Positions 1-12,440 of a stretch of DNA of 64,000 bases are shown one piece after another (within the stretch, counting starts at the first letter, position 1; every line of letters begins with the position of its first letter). The position numbers and the translations under genes are program-made. This stretch comes from Urophycis tenuis (Eukaryota; Chordata; Actinopteri; Gadiformes; Phycidae): assembly GCA_036785325.1 (NCBI GenBank), contig JAXIVH010000005.1, forward strand, positions 434,474-498,473, written 5' to 3'. The notes beneath the pieces are model-generated. The model was not told the DNA's origin and searched no databases. It worked only from the letters and a program-made list of their open reading frames with translations.

Positions 1-99
1 AAACAGTGCTTTGCCAGTCGATCACATAAACCACCAGCATGAAACAAATTGCTGTGATATAAACTACTACTACTATTACCACTACCACTACTACCACTA

Positions 100-325
100 C
101 AGTGAAGTGGATAGAGCGGGTGGACAGAGGGGGTCGCCCACTAACCGTAGGGTCGGCGTTTCAATCCCCTCAATCCCCACCTCCAAACTGTCTGCATGTC
201 AAATTGTCCTTAAGCAAGACACTGAACCCCAACTTGCTCCCCAGGTGCTGAGCATAGCAGCCCACTGCTCCTATGTACCATAGGTCAAAGGCAGAGAACA
301 AATGTTCTTCCCATATCTAAAAAAT
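100..325 (+). mobile_element. tRNA-derived fish SINE, + orientation
   Basis: A tRNA-like head with an A-box-like TGGATAGAGCG and a degenerate B box (GTTTCAATCCC near 160-170) is followed by the body common in teleost genomes (CTTAAGCAAGACACTGAACCCC, then GCAGCCCACTGCTCC and GCAGAGAACAAATGTTC). The family assignment is from memory of fish repeats. No protein is encoded. Confidence 0.65.
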
Positions 326-424
326 GATATGATATGACTGAGAATGACCAATAGGTCCTCTCTTCTCTCTCTTCTCTCTAGTACCACTATTACTACTACC
401 ATTACTAATGCTACCACAACTACA

Positions 425-548
425 TTTTGTGCAAAGCGACTTACCATCAGTACATTGGTAGGGTTCGACATGTGGACAGTTGGAGGTGGGGATCGAACCG
501 CCAACCGTCCAGGGCTACTGCCCTGCGGCAGTAGCTCAACTCACTACT
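425..548 (-). mobile_element. tRNA-derived SINE fragment, - orientation
   Basis: On the minus strand this reads as a tRNA-like head with an intact B-box sequence (GGTTCGATCCCC) followed by CACCTCCAACTGTCCACATG and AAGTCGCTTTGCACAAAA, the same body type as the element at 100-325. It lies in opposite orientation 100 bp away and is truncated by the (TATG)n array. Confidence 0.6.
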
Positions 549-552
549 ACTG

Positions 553-611
553 TGTATGTATGTATGTATGTATGTATGTATGTATGTGTGTATGTATGTA
601 TGTATGTATGC

Positions 612-644
<33 letters not shown>

Positions 645-674
645 TGTATGTATGTATGTATGTATGTATGTATG
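553..674 (+). repeat. (TATG)n microsatellite
   Basis: Tetranucleotide TATG/GTAT array of about 30 units with two interruptions (TGTG near 588 and CATA near 611). Confidence 0.95.
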
Positions 675-905
675 GTTGTGAATTTGGCTACATATTTACA
701 TGCACATTTTGAGTAGTAGTTGTATTAGTATTGGACATAGGATTGTTTATTTCTGTAATCAAACTACAACAGGTGCCTGACCTCGTTTCATACCTGAACT
801 ACATTTAGCTCCTCAATAATCCCAAACTATACATAGTACAATACACAATACAATGCTAGGTCATAGCTTATGATATAAAACAACACTATGCTGTGTACCC
901 TAATG

Positions 906-928
906 CCCCCCCCCCCCCCCCCCCCCCC
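906..928 (+). repeat. C homopolymer (23 bp)
   Basis: An uninterrupted run of 23 C. Similar runs occur at 6568-6590 and 29987-30009. Confidence 0.95.
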
Positions 929-1011
929 ATATTCCACTCTACTGTGTTTATGTAATATACGGTCTGCAGTATTACAATGCCATTTGAACATAACTTGTCT
1001 TTCCACCAATA

Positions 1012-1056
1012 CTACCGTGATTGTACTTGGCAAATAAAGTGATCTTGATTCTGGAG
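1012..1056 (+). mobile_element. LINE-like 3' tail fragment
   Basis: GTACTTGGCAAATAAAGTGATC followed by TTGATTCTGG resembles the 3' end of non-LTR retrotransposons widespread in fish, which end in AATAAAG plus GATTCTGATTCTG-type repeats. Only the tail is present and no reverse transcriptase is seen. Confidence 0.5.
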
Positions 1057-1395
1057 GGACTGTCTGGCGTTCCATTACCTTCTGTATTCATTATTCTCAT
1101 TGTGTTCCTTGTGTGAGATTTTGATTTTTATGTTCTAATAAGCTGGTCTTGATGTGATAACAGATGGTGCTTCATTTTGCCAAGACCCTGTAGCAAAAGT
1201 GCCAGGAGTTGTGATGTGTTTGATTTTATTATAGATGAGATTTAACACATACATGCTACATTACTGCAACAGAAGTCCCATTTCTCATCTGCAGGAGAAA
1301 ATGAAACTGTGATGAAATGTAATATAGTCCCCCTCAGGCAAACTGGAGGGACTGGGGATTGCAGCACAATAAATCTAATGGATATTACTTCAAAC

Positions 1396-1540
<145 letters not shown>

Positions 1541-1613
1541 CTCTGTGCTGTGTGCGAGAAAGCACAAACACACATATATACACATGGACAGGACAGACTT
1601 GGACATTGGCACA

Positions 1614-1614
<1 letters not shown>

Positions 1615-1653
<39 letters not shown>

Positions 1654-1694
1654 TGCACATGCACACACGTGCACACAACTGCTCAAACACACAC

Positions 1695-1731
<37 letters not shown>
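1615..1731 (+). repeat. (CA)n compound microsatellite
   Basis: Two AC blocks (about 1615-1652 and 1688-1731) split by a variant stretch containing GCATGCACATGC and GTGCACACAACTGC. Confidence 0.9.
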
Positions 1732-1732
<1 letters not shown>

Positions 1733-1759
1733 GCACACAAAGACACACATTGTGTCTGA

Positions 1760-4330
1760 CAGATACAAATTTACATTGGTTGAAGAACCTGTCCCAGTCC
1801 GCTGGAAATTCAGTTATATTTGCCATTAAATCCATTTGAGATCAGCCTAATGGATTTCAATTACCAGGTCTGAGGCTGATCAAGTAGATGTCTTTCTCTG
1901 TGCCTCAATGGATTTTGAAAAGCACCACTATTCAAAGAATAGATTGTGTGCAGACTTCATTATGAAATCATTATATAAAGACATATAACATTATGGAAAC
2001 ATCATTAGAAATTACTTAGTGGCATTTTATTCAAAATGAAAAGGAACATGGCTGTGTTCATAAAAAAAATAATAAATAAATAATAAGCAGAACTATGAAA
2101 GGTTTATTATTTTCCCTTAAAAGCTCAAAATGTCATTCTAGTCAGGCGGTCAGATTGGGTGACATTAAAGTGCAGCTTTGTTCACAATGACGGTAAACAC
2201 GAGACATATTTGGCAATTATTTAGCAAGTATCTACATATGTAAAGCATTATAATGTGTGACCTTCAACTTTCAATACACATTTTACTATAATGATACTAA
2301 TAGTAAATATGACATAATGATACTAATTATGAAATCTCTTTGTCGTTATCAACACATGATCATCCATCCATTGCCCCATTCTAAAAGCAGCCATAATATC
2401 CCTGTAATGTATTGTGTCTACATGTGTCCTAAACACATGTAGGCTTCATTTAGCAACAAACAATATTATTCAGATATGAAAATACAAATAGCATCAAGTC
2501 ACGTTTTCACCACTTTGTAGCTGCTATCTAGCGGAAATGTCCTTGTGTGACGGACTCAGCGGAGTCCAACCACTGAAAGGACCTCAAGATCTCATGTTCT
2601 GGTCTTTACAGAGGGATGCTACGCCTACAGCAGCCTCACCCTCCTCTGGTCAGCTGACGTCTTCACGTCTGCTGGTCACCAGCGTGTTCTGAGAAAATTA
2701 CAGTTGAGCACGAGGACGAACCAGCTCCACTGTTAAGTACTACCAACGGTTACGAGGCTGTTCCAGAACGGGGAGAAGAAGTAGAGGTCAGAACCCTCGA
2801 TGGCCGAGTATCCAACGCATTTATCCAGCGCCATTCAGTCCCCGGCGCGATGTGCACAATTAGCTGCCTTGTTTTGGTCAATGTTGTTATTACAGCAAAT
2901 GGAATCTGGAGCACTAGGATTTAATGAGACACAGGCTGTTATGTTTCCTTCAGCCCCTCTCACTATTTGATTGCCTGACTTCATAACAACAACGCCTTTG
3001 AAATGGGTCTTCAAAGTAAATGAATGAAAGACGATGCGCTGTATGTTAGACTGCAGTTTGTCTGTTTTGCAAGAGACAATAGCTTGGAACGCTAGTATCA
3101 ATAAAAAGAAACACACACACACACATTGCTCAGTAATACCAACGTCTGGTCTTGCCTGGTTCCGGTTAAAGAGTGAAATGAGGCTTACAGTGACATACAC
3201 TAGGACTTCCTAAAGCATATACCCAAGGCAGCCCGTGTCTTTTGTTGCCAGTGAAGCAGGTAATGGCAGAACGCAAGACCGCTCCGCTGAGTCTTACTGA
3301 AAACACATCTCCCTGTTTTACAATGTGCCGTCCCTCTCCGCATAAAAAAAACAAAACACAAAGGCAACACTGAGTGTGGTTTTGTTTTTTGGCTTTCAGG
3401 TCCACGTTGCCATGGCAACAGTGTTCGACTGGCCCTTGTCAAAAAAAAACAAAAAACACAACAACAAGTGTTCAATATTTCCCCTCCGTGTTTAATGTCC
3501 AAAGCCTTTCAGCGCGGCGCACACGCAAGGTCAATAGTTTATGTTCTGGTTGACACCAGAAGAGAACAAAACCCAGAGAAGAAAGATAATTGTTGGGATT
3601 AATAAACGTGGAGAAGGAATCTGGCAGCGGGTTGCGGGGCTGGGGAACGCGGCCGATCGCGTGTCCTTTCAGCCTGCCCGTTTGTTTTCCCCCGACGATA
3701 AAAGAAATATCTCCGGTGCACTTAGGGAAGGAGCCTCCGACTGGGCTCATTTGCATTTAAGAAGGAGAGCTTAAGAGTGAGCGACAAACACCTCTTGAGT
3801 TCCACCCATGGATGTATTATGGTGGCGCTCACATGCTCCGCGAGGCTAATGCAGCTGCGTAATGGCCTCAGTTACAGTGAATAAACTTAATTTTTATCTC
3901 GCGCTAATGGCGAACATGATGCGATCTCTATTCCAGCCTGTTTGGAACATTTAATTTCACATAATCAGTGAAATCATTTGATTATTGATCTTCCTGATGG
4001 ATGGTGCATTAGAGGGGGAATACATTAGGTCGCTACCCAATAAATCTCCTTTTTCTGCAGTTAACTTTAAAGGCATTTTCAATCAGACTCTAATGTGTTG
4101 TGTGGCATGATGAGGGAGGGATTGAAGGCAAGTCAAATCAATACTGGATGTGGGAAGCCACATTTGCAGCCTTTATATCAGAAAGCAAAGCCTCTGTTGT
4201 TTACAATGGAACAAGTCCTGATATTGTTAAATGGTTGAAACTGAAGCAATGCAAGCAGTATTTGAACAGCAGTACATTTAATCCGGCATACATTTTGCAT
4301 CCGCCTACATATATTTTCACTGCTGGATCA
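1760..4330. other. Upstream noncoding DNA, no gene seen
   Basis: AT-rich unique sequence on both strands. Frames are short and unlike any protein I know. From about 2520 to 2830 and 3480 to 3800 the base composition is more balanced with scattered CpG. The last part is a candidate conserved element (3830-4090). Confidence 0.6.
3830..4090. promoter_or_regulatory. Candidate distal regulatory element
   Basis: Repeat-free stretch rich in homeodomain-type cores (CTTAATTTTTAT, GCGCTAATGGCG, TTTAATTTCAC, TGATTATTGATC) next to an E-box-like CAGCTG. It looks like vertebrate enhancer sequence around developmental genes, but conservation cannot be tested here. Confidence 0.22.
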
Positions 4331-4336
4331 CACACA

Positions 4337-4341
4337 TGCAT

Positions 4342-4382
<41 letters not shown>

Positions 4383-4421
4383 CACACACACATACACATA
4401 CACACACACACACACACGCAC

Positions 4422-4486
<65 letters not shown>
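4337..4486 (+). repeat. (CA)n microsatellite
   Basis: AC array with small interruptions (TGCA near 4381, CATACACATA near 4390, GCACACGC near 4418). Confidence 0.95.
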
Positions 4487-4487
<1 letters not shown>

Positions 4488-4885
4488 CTTCAACATGCAA
4501 ACCACCATCTACAGCCAGACATAAATATAAACTGCAAACCGTTTCAAACTTTAATTTCGTCAAGGTCTTTGGTCCGAAGACCCTGATCGTCATTACATTA
4601 GGCTTGTGATTTACAACATATTTTCGCCCCAGTTGGAGCGGGGCTTGGAGCATTTGGATGCCATTAGAAGCCGTCTCTATCTGCAGTTCACATCAGTCCT
4701 TGGCTCTTCAACCTGCCAGTGCTGTTGACAGCTCCGATGCTAATTGGCTCAAACTTCTGCATGGGATTGTTTAAAAGCGAAGCCTTAATCAGCCAAGATT
4801 CCCTTGAAACGGGCGCGGATCAACGTCAGTCCCATTAATGGAGATCTCATTAGCGTGACTTGTCCCCCTTTTGTATTAGTACAAA

Positions 4886-4985
<100 letters not shown>

Positions 4986-6234
4986 CTAGCAATAGTACTA
5001 TGCAAAAGAGCTGGGGGACAATGCTTGACGTCTGAGACTTTTTAACCCACCTAATGGTTTGACCTTAAGGCGATGTTAACCTGTGGTAGACAGTGAGTAA
5101 CAGTGCTGTGATGATTACAGACTGGAATCCTGTTCCCTGACCACTGAATTGCAGATAATACAGAAAGTGAAGCAAAGCATGCACAAATCACAAATATGTT
5201 CACTTTATTGTGTCTTTAAACACACATGACATATCATGTGCAGAAGCAGGCCCCAGTACAGAAGCCATTTGAGACCACCAGGATACTCATGTTTGCATCT
5301 GCAATGCATATCAGAGAGAAACAGAATGCAATGCATGTGTACAATCATGCATACTGCATGTCAAACGCAGTTAAGGCCTCCCAGACAACCTCATGTGAAG
5401 TGTATCATCTGAGCAGTACTTTAGGGGCTGGTTCTCTAAAAGAAATTGTTGGAATGGTTTATTGAGTATGACGATAGCTTACTGTTTGATGTGTGTGTTT
5501 CTGCAAGATAAACAATTTGATCTAATTATATGTTATGGTGTTACTTTTCAGAAAATATCAAATACAATGCGCACAGTTGTCCTGTATGTCTTATAGACAA
5601 GGACATTCCAGAAGGGAAACATGAGTCCATATGGTTTAGACTGCCAGATATCCATGGCCCCATGAACCAAATATGAAAAAATCCATACCAGATGTCAATG
5701 TCTGAGTCTGTCTCCAGCAACGTTTATCGGAAAACTTAAATGTATAAGTCAAGAGATGCAAACAAAGAGCACACTGTAAATGTTGGCCACTTGTTCTGCA
5801 GACATTTTATGAAGGTTGTTTGAGAATAAATTATATGTTATCATCATGAAAGCGCGTGGTCTTTGTGACTGCCTATAATGTTGATTCACTGCTTCTCCAG
5901 AATCTCCTCCAATAAAACAAAATAATCTTATTTTTTCACAGTGCTGCTACAATGGCAGCAAATTGAGTTTTGAAACCAGTTCACAAAGTAATCCCAGCAT
6001 GGTAATGTCAGGCGGCCAAAACCAAATGGTCTGCTGTTTCAATTAAAAATAACAAAAGCTAATCAGTCTTGCCCTCAACTTTCCACAATTAATCCAACTT
6101 GTTGTTTTGTTTTTTTTACCCAAGATGCACTGGTGTCGAAGGACAGATCGGCCAGTCGTGGTTCGGCAGTCTCTTGGCAAACATCCACAGAAAACCTCCA
6201 CTACGCATGCTTTCAACGAACACAATGACAAAAT

Positions 6235-6415
6235 GGAAGTTGCGCGCGCAAAGTTAAAAAGTAGCCGAGCTAACCTGTAGAGGAACAAACAAAGCCGTTA
6301 TTTCACCAGCCGCCGCTAATGCTACGCGTGGTCACACAGTTGGTTCCAGAACGCGGCGGGTCCGCCCGGGCCGTTGCGGGCGGGGCGGTGCGCAGGTCTG
6401 GGAGGGGTGTAATCA
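6235..6415. promoter_or_regulatory. CpG-rich patch, possible distal promoter
   Basis: Dense CpG with an NRF1-like TTGCGCGCGCAA core (about 6239-6250), a YY1-like AAAATGGAA just before it, and GC boxes (GGGCGGGGCGG near 6379-6389). This cluster is typical of a CpG-island promoter, but no coding exon lies nearby; a noncoding transcript is one possibility. Confidence 0.3.
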
Positions 6416-6567
6416 CCCTTGTTTAGAAAGTAAAAGCCACAAACAAAGGCGTTCAACCCCCCTTTCATATGGGCTCCATTGAATTTTTTGTGAATATTCT
6501 GTCAACCGGCTTTTGAAGTGACTGCTGAGCGAGCAGTCCAGAGAAAGGCTCATTTAGGCCGTGGCCT

Positions 6568-6590
6568 CCCCCCCCCCCCCCCCCCCCCCC
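6568..6590 (+). repeat. C homopolymer (23 bp) leading a C-rich segment
   Basis: A run of 23 C followed by C-rich, T-spaced sequence to about 6655. Proline-rich frames here are composition artefacts. Confidence 0.9.
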
Positions 6591-8293
6591 GCCCTCTTCG
6601 TCCCCTCCCCCCTGTGTCCCCTCACTCCCCCCCCCCACGTCCCCCCTCTCCCCCACCACCTCTTTGTTCTTATGGTCTTCATTGTGCTTTGTTGACCCGG
6701 TGGTTCTCCAAAGAGCAACATCCCACACCTCCGATTAATGCCTCATTAGGCCCAATTCTGACTGGGAGATCGTCCCACGTCTCTCAAGACACCACTCCCA
6801 CACCCCAAACTTTCAGCGCACAGTGAAAGGAACCCCACCTACACCAAACCCCCCAAAACAACTAAATGTGGGGGATGTTTAACTCCTCCTGCCCCCCCCC
6901 CAACCCCCATCCCCCACCCACACGGCAGGCCGGCCTCATCCCCACGTTCCTTGTGTGTGGTGGTCTAGTAGCTACCTCTCCGTCGCCTCTCGTCATGCTA
7001 GCAGAGGAGGACTTTCCCCCTGACGGGTTAATGGGTGACGTTCACTCTGCCAGACAGTGTTACAGTGGGGCACGATGATTCAGAATAACGTTCACCTAAC
7101 ACATTTAGTAAGACACTTTAAAGGACAATAGCATCTGTGTTCAAACCCTCGTCAGCGTCTCTCTCTCTCTCTCTCTCCTGGCTTTGCTGGAACATCTGGT
7201 ACCAATACCGGCCGTCAGAATCACTTCATTGTGCTGATTCTGCCTCGGAGGGCGGACAGCAGACGCAGCCCTTTGGTCTTTGTGATAAGACAAATTGAAA
7301 AGTACTTGTATGGCGATTCACTGTTTTTTTTTGTCCACAAACACCGTACTGACACACACATTAATTCCAGAAGACAAAGAGCTATGTGGCCAGAGTTTAC
7401 ATTCAGGCAGGCGAACTAAATGCTCTTTAGGAGAATTGGTGCAAGGAGGTCATTTTGACAAATCATTTTGGCAACAGAGGATTCAGTGTAGCCAGGAGAG
7501 ATGGTTGTGGTGGATTTATCACAGACCATTGTCTGGTATTGTTCTGGTATGTAGCATTTACTCTTTGGACTAATTGTCAAGAGATACAACAGCACGGGCA
7601 GAGTGAATGCAGTTTAAATACTGACAGAGAAAGTGGCTTTAAGATGGCGTCCCTTAATCTGCATTCAACAACTGTTGATGTTGTGTAGAGAATCAGTTGT
7701 GCTTGTAAAGATACAGGCTGTGCACTACTGCCTAGTAACCACTTTCATTTTTTTTCTACAACAAAAATAAATGTATTCTATTTCATGACATGAAAAAAAA
7801 AATCCATTCATTCCTCTTTACCGCTGTTGGCTGACTTCATAATTTGTTTTTTTCTGCTTGAGTTGCTCCGAAGCAGGGAGCTAGAAAATCACACTTTTTT
7901 TTCTGTTCAGAGATCTATCAGGATTGTCATTTGATGGCATTACAAGTCGCCACAACCACACTTGCTTTTTGATGTCTGAGTGAAAACATGCAGAAGGGGT
8001 TGTATCTGTGCTGGAAGTGCACAGACATATGAAACATTAAAGGAACAGAGGATTCAGCGGTACGCCCACAATAGAGGAAATGTTACCATAGTGGAAAATA
8101 AGGACAAGCTGCTGATGATAAATGAAAATCAGTGCATTTTTCATGATGAACCCCCACATATTTATTCTGCTTTCATATCAAATTGCTACATATGTTTGCA
8201 GTTTGTACGTCCATTCGATGTAACGGCGGCAGAGAGTAGAATCAAATTAGTTAAATAAATTACAGTGCAGGATTCAGCAGCGGGAGTTACATG

Positions 8294-8336
8294 CTGATCA
8301 ATACAGTATATCAGCCCAGCTGATCGTATTGATCAG
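8294..8336. repeat. Nested inverted repeat (hairpin)
   Basis: Perfect 11-bp arms CTGATCAATAC (8294-8304) and GTATTGATCAG (8326-8336), enclosing a second pair ATCAG/CTGAT (8310-8314 and 8320-8324). Confidence 0.85.
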
Positions 8337-8635
8337 ACCTTGGGGAGTGGCTGGACAAGTCCCTCCGTGGTCCGCCAGCTACTAGAACAATGGTGGTTTA
8401 AAAACCTCTGTCTCATGTTGGCCCGTTTTTGAGGACAATCTGGATTTCCACGCTGCGTGTCTCCTCGCCGTGAGCACCGCACTACAGCACTATCAGTAGT
8501 CATGAAAGATGCAGCGTTGGTTGGGAGCTGTGGGATTGAATCAAGACAGCTGCCAGCCTCCGCCATCGTGATCCACTGCGAATAAATATCATTCAAAGTG
8601 CGAGGGTTGAGCGAGATCAAAACCGCTGTTAGATT

Positions 8636-8660
8636 CACACACACACACACACACACACAC
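8636..8660 (+). repeat. Short (CA)n microsatellite
   Basis: About 12 CA units. Confidence 0.9.
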
Positions 8661-9640
8661 ATTTCGATGTTGCACAACCAACAGCATTTAGGGATGTCAG
8701 TTGTCCGGGAGGCAAGGCAGTTTTATGTGGTCTGGTCGCTGCTGGTTTGAAACTCAGGTTGTAGGCCTACTACTTCTGGCCCGAAACATCCACGCGGTTC
8801 TTGAGAAAAATCGTTCAATGGTCCTGCCGTTATATGTTATGTTGCGAATGCAACATATAAATGCATGTAGTTGTTAAAAACAGCAGTGTGCCCCTGGCAT
8901 GATGGAGAAGACACCTGTGGAAAGTTCTCCCCAGCTTGTAGACAAAGCGTCTACCGGTTTCTCTTCACTCCACCCGCCTGGGCTGAGTCATGCCGAATGT
9001 GTTCACTGCTATGTTAACTGGAATCATCTGACAACAGCCACCGCCATCTAAACACACAGGGCATGCGGGATAGAGCATCACTGGCAAACAACAGTCTGTG
9101 TGAAAACACGAGGAAAGTCAAACCTTTCATCTGCCGAGGGTTAAGCTGGTGGTCGTGAAAGAAGTGTAACTTCTTGGCGGCTTTCACCAGCCAGTATATG
9201 GAAACAAGCAGAACAAAGGTTTGGGGGGGGGGGGATGATTTGAATTTGTATATATAATCTGTGTATGTTTTTTTATTATATATTTTCTTACCCCTCCTAT
9301 TATCCCCCTTTTCATAGGAATCATAAAAGACCTGCTTTAGCATTACACTGCATTTTATTTTTTTTATTTTTTCTTCTTTTTTTGTGTGTCCACAGCGGTC
9401 ATCTGCGGTGCGATTAGCGGTGAGGGAAGGAGCCAAACGTGAACTAAAGAGAAATAACAGCATGGTGAATGACCTGGTTGTCGGTCAGGAGGAGAGAGAG
9501 AGGACGGCTTATGGCACCATGCTCACTAGGACTCACACAATGGAGCCCATCGCTGCTGATGTGGCTTGACAAGTGAATGACATGCTGAATGGTTGCCATG
9601 GGAACAAATGTGTCAAATTTATACATGCATATTCTTGTGT
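8661..9640. other. Noncoding, no gene seen
   Basis: Unique sequence with a G run near 9223-9233 and T-rich stretches at 9267-9290 and 9354-9382. No splice-bounded coding segment recognised. Confidence 0.6.
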
Positions 9641-9645
9641 ATGCA

Positions 9646-9648
<3 letters not shown>

Positions 9649-9698
<50 letters not shown>

Positions 9699-9803
9699 TG
9701 GGTTGGGGTGGAGGGTTTGTATGTGTGTGTCAGGGAGGGGCATGTGTGTGTAGTTGTGTGTAATGGTGTGCGTGTGCGCATGTGTGTGTGTGTGTGTGTG
9801 TGT
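9649..9803 (+). repeat. (GT)n compound microsatellite
   Basis: Perfect GT block 9649-9697, a G-rich spacer, then degenerate GT sequence to about 9803. Confidence 0.9.
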
Positions 9804-9879
9804 CCGTGTGTGTATGGGGATTTAACATGCCCCTCCCTCCCACTCGTTCTCTTCATGGCTGAGGAGATTTGACTAATGG

Positions 9880-12320
9880 TTTGGTGACTCTAAACAGTGT
9901 GCACAGGGAGCCCCCACCTTTGTGCAGCCTCCCTGGACATTGTAGCCCAGCCCAATGTTAACGCCTGGAAGGATGGGAGCTTAGTGTCACCAGAGCGCAG
10001 GCTACCGTGGGTGTCTGTGTGTGGATGCGCAGCAGTACATTAGCCCCCGGATCACGGTGATGAGCGCCTACAGCTCAAAAGGATCTAATGACTCCGGGTT
10101 CATTCTGTGAGCGAGCTCGGTCAAGTGAGAGAGACACGCCCTCCCAATATTTTGATTTAAATTTCCCATCACGGACACAAAATCAGTTCTGATTAGTTAA
10201 GGTGTTGGCAGCAAGCTCAAGTGCCCTTGTTTAGATGATGTAATAGTGGTGATTGATAATGTTATCCTGGAGAGGAACCGTCACACATCCTTGTTAGGAG
10301 TTTGCACACAAGAGGCTTGCATTGTGCAATCGCGGGTGTCCCAGTATCTCCGTGCGGGTTAATGTGTAACGCACTGCACTCTGTTATCACTCATTAGATA
10401 AGCTATCTCACTGCCCTGATACTCATAGGGCCTTGCCTCATCTGTTTCCATGCTGAGGTTTCAACAGGAACCAGAAACCAGAAAGCAGGTTTTTTCGGGA
10501 GATTATGAATTCAAAGTTTATGTGGCATTCATCTAAATATGGCTGCTGTGCATCCACCATGCTAGGGTTAGCAGACACGGCCTCTTTGTCATACATTATA
10601 AAACCTCTCAGTTGAGACAATAATCATTGCAATCTCTAACTCTTCTGTCATTATTTAACACACACACAGATACGCACACACGCACACACTATGTAGTGTG
10701 TGACAAAAAAAGCTGTGCAAGGATACATTTTTCTTTTTCTTTTACTCAGCAGCAATTTATCATTTTCATTTCGGCATAATAGAAAGCAATATCCCAGCTC
10801 ATGATTACAATCCTGGAGAGATGATATTTCAGCGTAAAGTAGAGACATGCTTTGTGGACAGGACGGCGCGATCCAAAGTGCCAATCACAGGGAGTGTACA
10901 CACTCACAGGCCAATAACAGTAAAGGAGACATGGCAGCATGTCATCTGTTTTCCCTGAGAATGGAATTAATATTTAATATCACCAGCCAGCATTCCCACA
11001 CGGCCCTATAGGCCAGTGACCCACAGAAAATACGTTTACGCTTTAGAATGTCGAAACAATTACAGTTGGTGAGTTAACAGTTTCCCTCCAATTACCGAAA
11101 CAATTAACCAGTAGATGAACAGATAGGTGGTTATAGAGGAGTCCATGTGTGCTTCCATTAGGCTGCCGGGATGAGATTTGAAAAACATATCAGAGGCAGC
11201 GCTGATAATTCATTAAAAAAAAAGAAAATTGCTGTTGAATAATATTAACAACATAATCACACGAGCATGAATTAAATATGAGTATCAATCCGAGCTGCAA
11301 TATTTTCCACATATTCATCTGAATTCATATGCCTGTTAGTCTCGTGAAGCAGGTCAACTTGGTTTTATAAATGGATCAGTGGTGTGCTGTATGATATCAC
11401 GGCGGATAATGCCATTTCAGCTAATTTATTTTTCCTCAGGGTCAGAGAATTCTGCTCTCATCCATCCCAGCTTTTTAAAGGCGAGGGTGGTTGGAATTTA
11501 CTTGCCATGCATTTATTGTATTTTTATTTATTTTTTTAAACCCCCCCCCAACCCGATCCCTCTTTTGGGGTAAATCATACATTGTTCATAACCTTATTCA
11601 TTACAACCCCGGCATTGTGTTTACTCATATGCGCTCACAAACAGCAGGAATAATAAAACACAAGAAAATGAGAGATCCAGATCGAGAATGCAGGGGGAGG
11701 GGGTGGGGTGGAGAGGGAACACGACCACTGAATGTCCCAAGCCATTATAACAAGGGATATTTCTGCTTGACTGAACAATTCATTCTCAACATGTCACATT
11801 GAATTTCTTCCATTATAAAACACTGCTGCCTTCTCTACTCCAAAGGCAGATTGCCTGCACCTATTCCACCCAGTGAAATATTGCTTCTCCCCTCAAACAA
11901 TCTCTTTTTTCATCCCAAAGTAGTAAAATATGAAAAAAAAAACGAAATGGTAAAACAGTGATTAGTCCGCGGCTGAAGTGTACATAGTATATTCCTTTAG
12001 CTGCTCACGGGCTCTGGTGTGTTTTCGTGAGCTGGGGCTCGGAGGATGGCATGCCTGCCCTTTACATTCTACTTCCGCCTGTCGTCATAAACCATCCATA
12101 TCATCCCTTTCTTGGCGTTGCTCCTGTGATATTGGACACTGCTGGGAAAACATGAATCAATTTGTTACTGTCACTCCACGGGGAGCTTTTGGTGCTAAAG
12201 TCTGACTTTTACACTAAACCCATCCAACAACACACAGGGCGAAGGCAAGGAAGAAGATAGTCTTTTCACAGAGCCATTTGTATGATCTCTCCTCTCATCC
12301 TCAGTGGCATCTTGTAGTTA
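9880..12320. other. Noncoding unique sequence, no gene seen
   Basis: Contains a short CA-rich stretch (10659-10689) and AT-rich unique DNA with many TAAT cores (see the candidate element at 10940-11420). A G-rich stretch lies at 11691-11720. No protein-like frame. Confidence 0.6.
10940..11420. promoter_or_regulatory. Candidate distal regulatory element
   Basis: Simple-repeat-free AT-rich block with a high density of homeodomain/POU-like cores: AATTAATATTTAATAT near 10965, CAATTAC and CAATTAAC near 11056-11108, AATAATATTAAC near 11239, and GAATTAAATATG near 11269. Suggestive of an enhancer only. Confidence 0.22.
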
Positions 12321-12332
12321 GCCCCACCACTC

Positions 12333-12367
<35 letters not shown>

Positions 12368-12440
12368 TTCGCACAACCTTACAAACGCACACAAGCACAC
12401 ACACATCCACACACACACACGCACACACATACAAACACAC
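12333..12440 (+). repeat. (CA)n compound microsatellite
   Basis: AC block 12333-12365, then interrupted CA-rich sequence to about 12440. Confidence 0.9.

Larger units (their letters stand above)
4990..8290. other. Upstream noncoding DNA with a CpG-rich patch and C-rich tracts
   Basis: No coding exon recognised. Contents are unique AT-rich DNA (4990-6230), a CpG-rich patch (6235-6415), a C-homopolymer and C-rich segment (6568-6660, 6895-6925), a short (TC)n at 7158-7177, and further unique sequence. Confidence 0.6.

Noticed and set aside
100..175. A functional tRNA gene
   Set aside because: A- and B-box-like motifs are present, but the cloverleaf is not intact and the downstream body is SINE-like.
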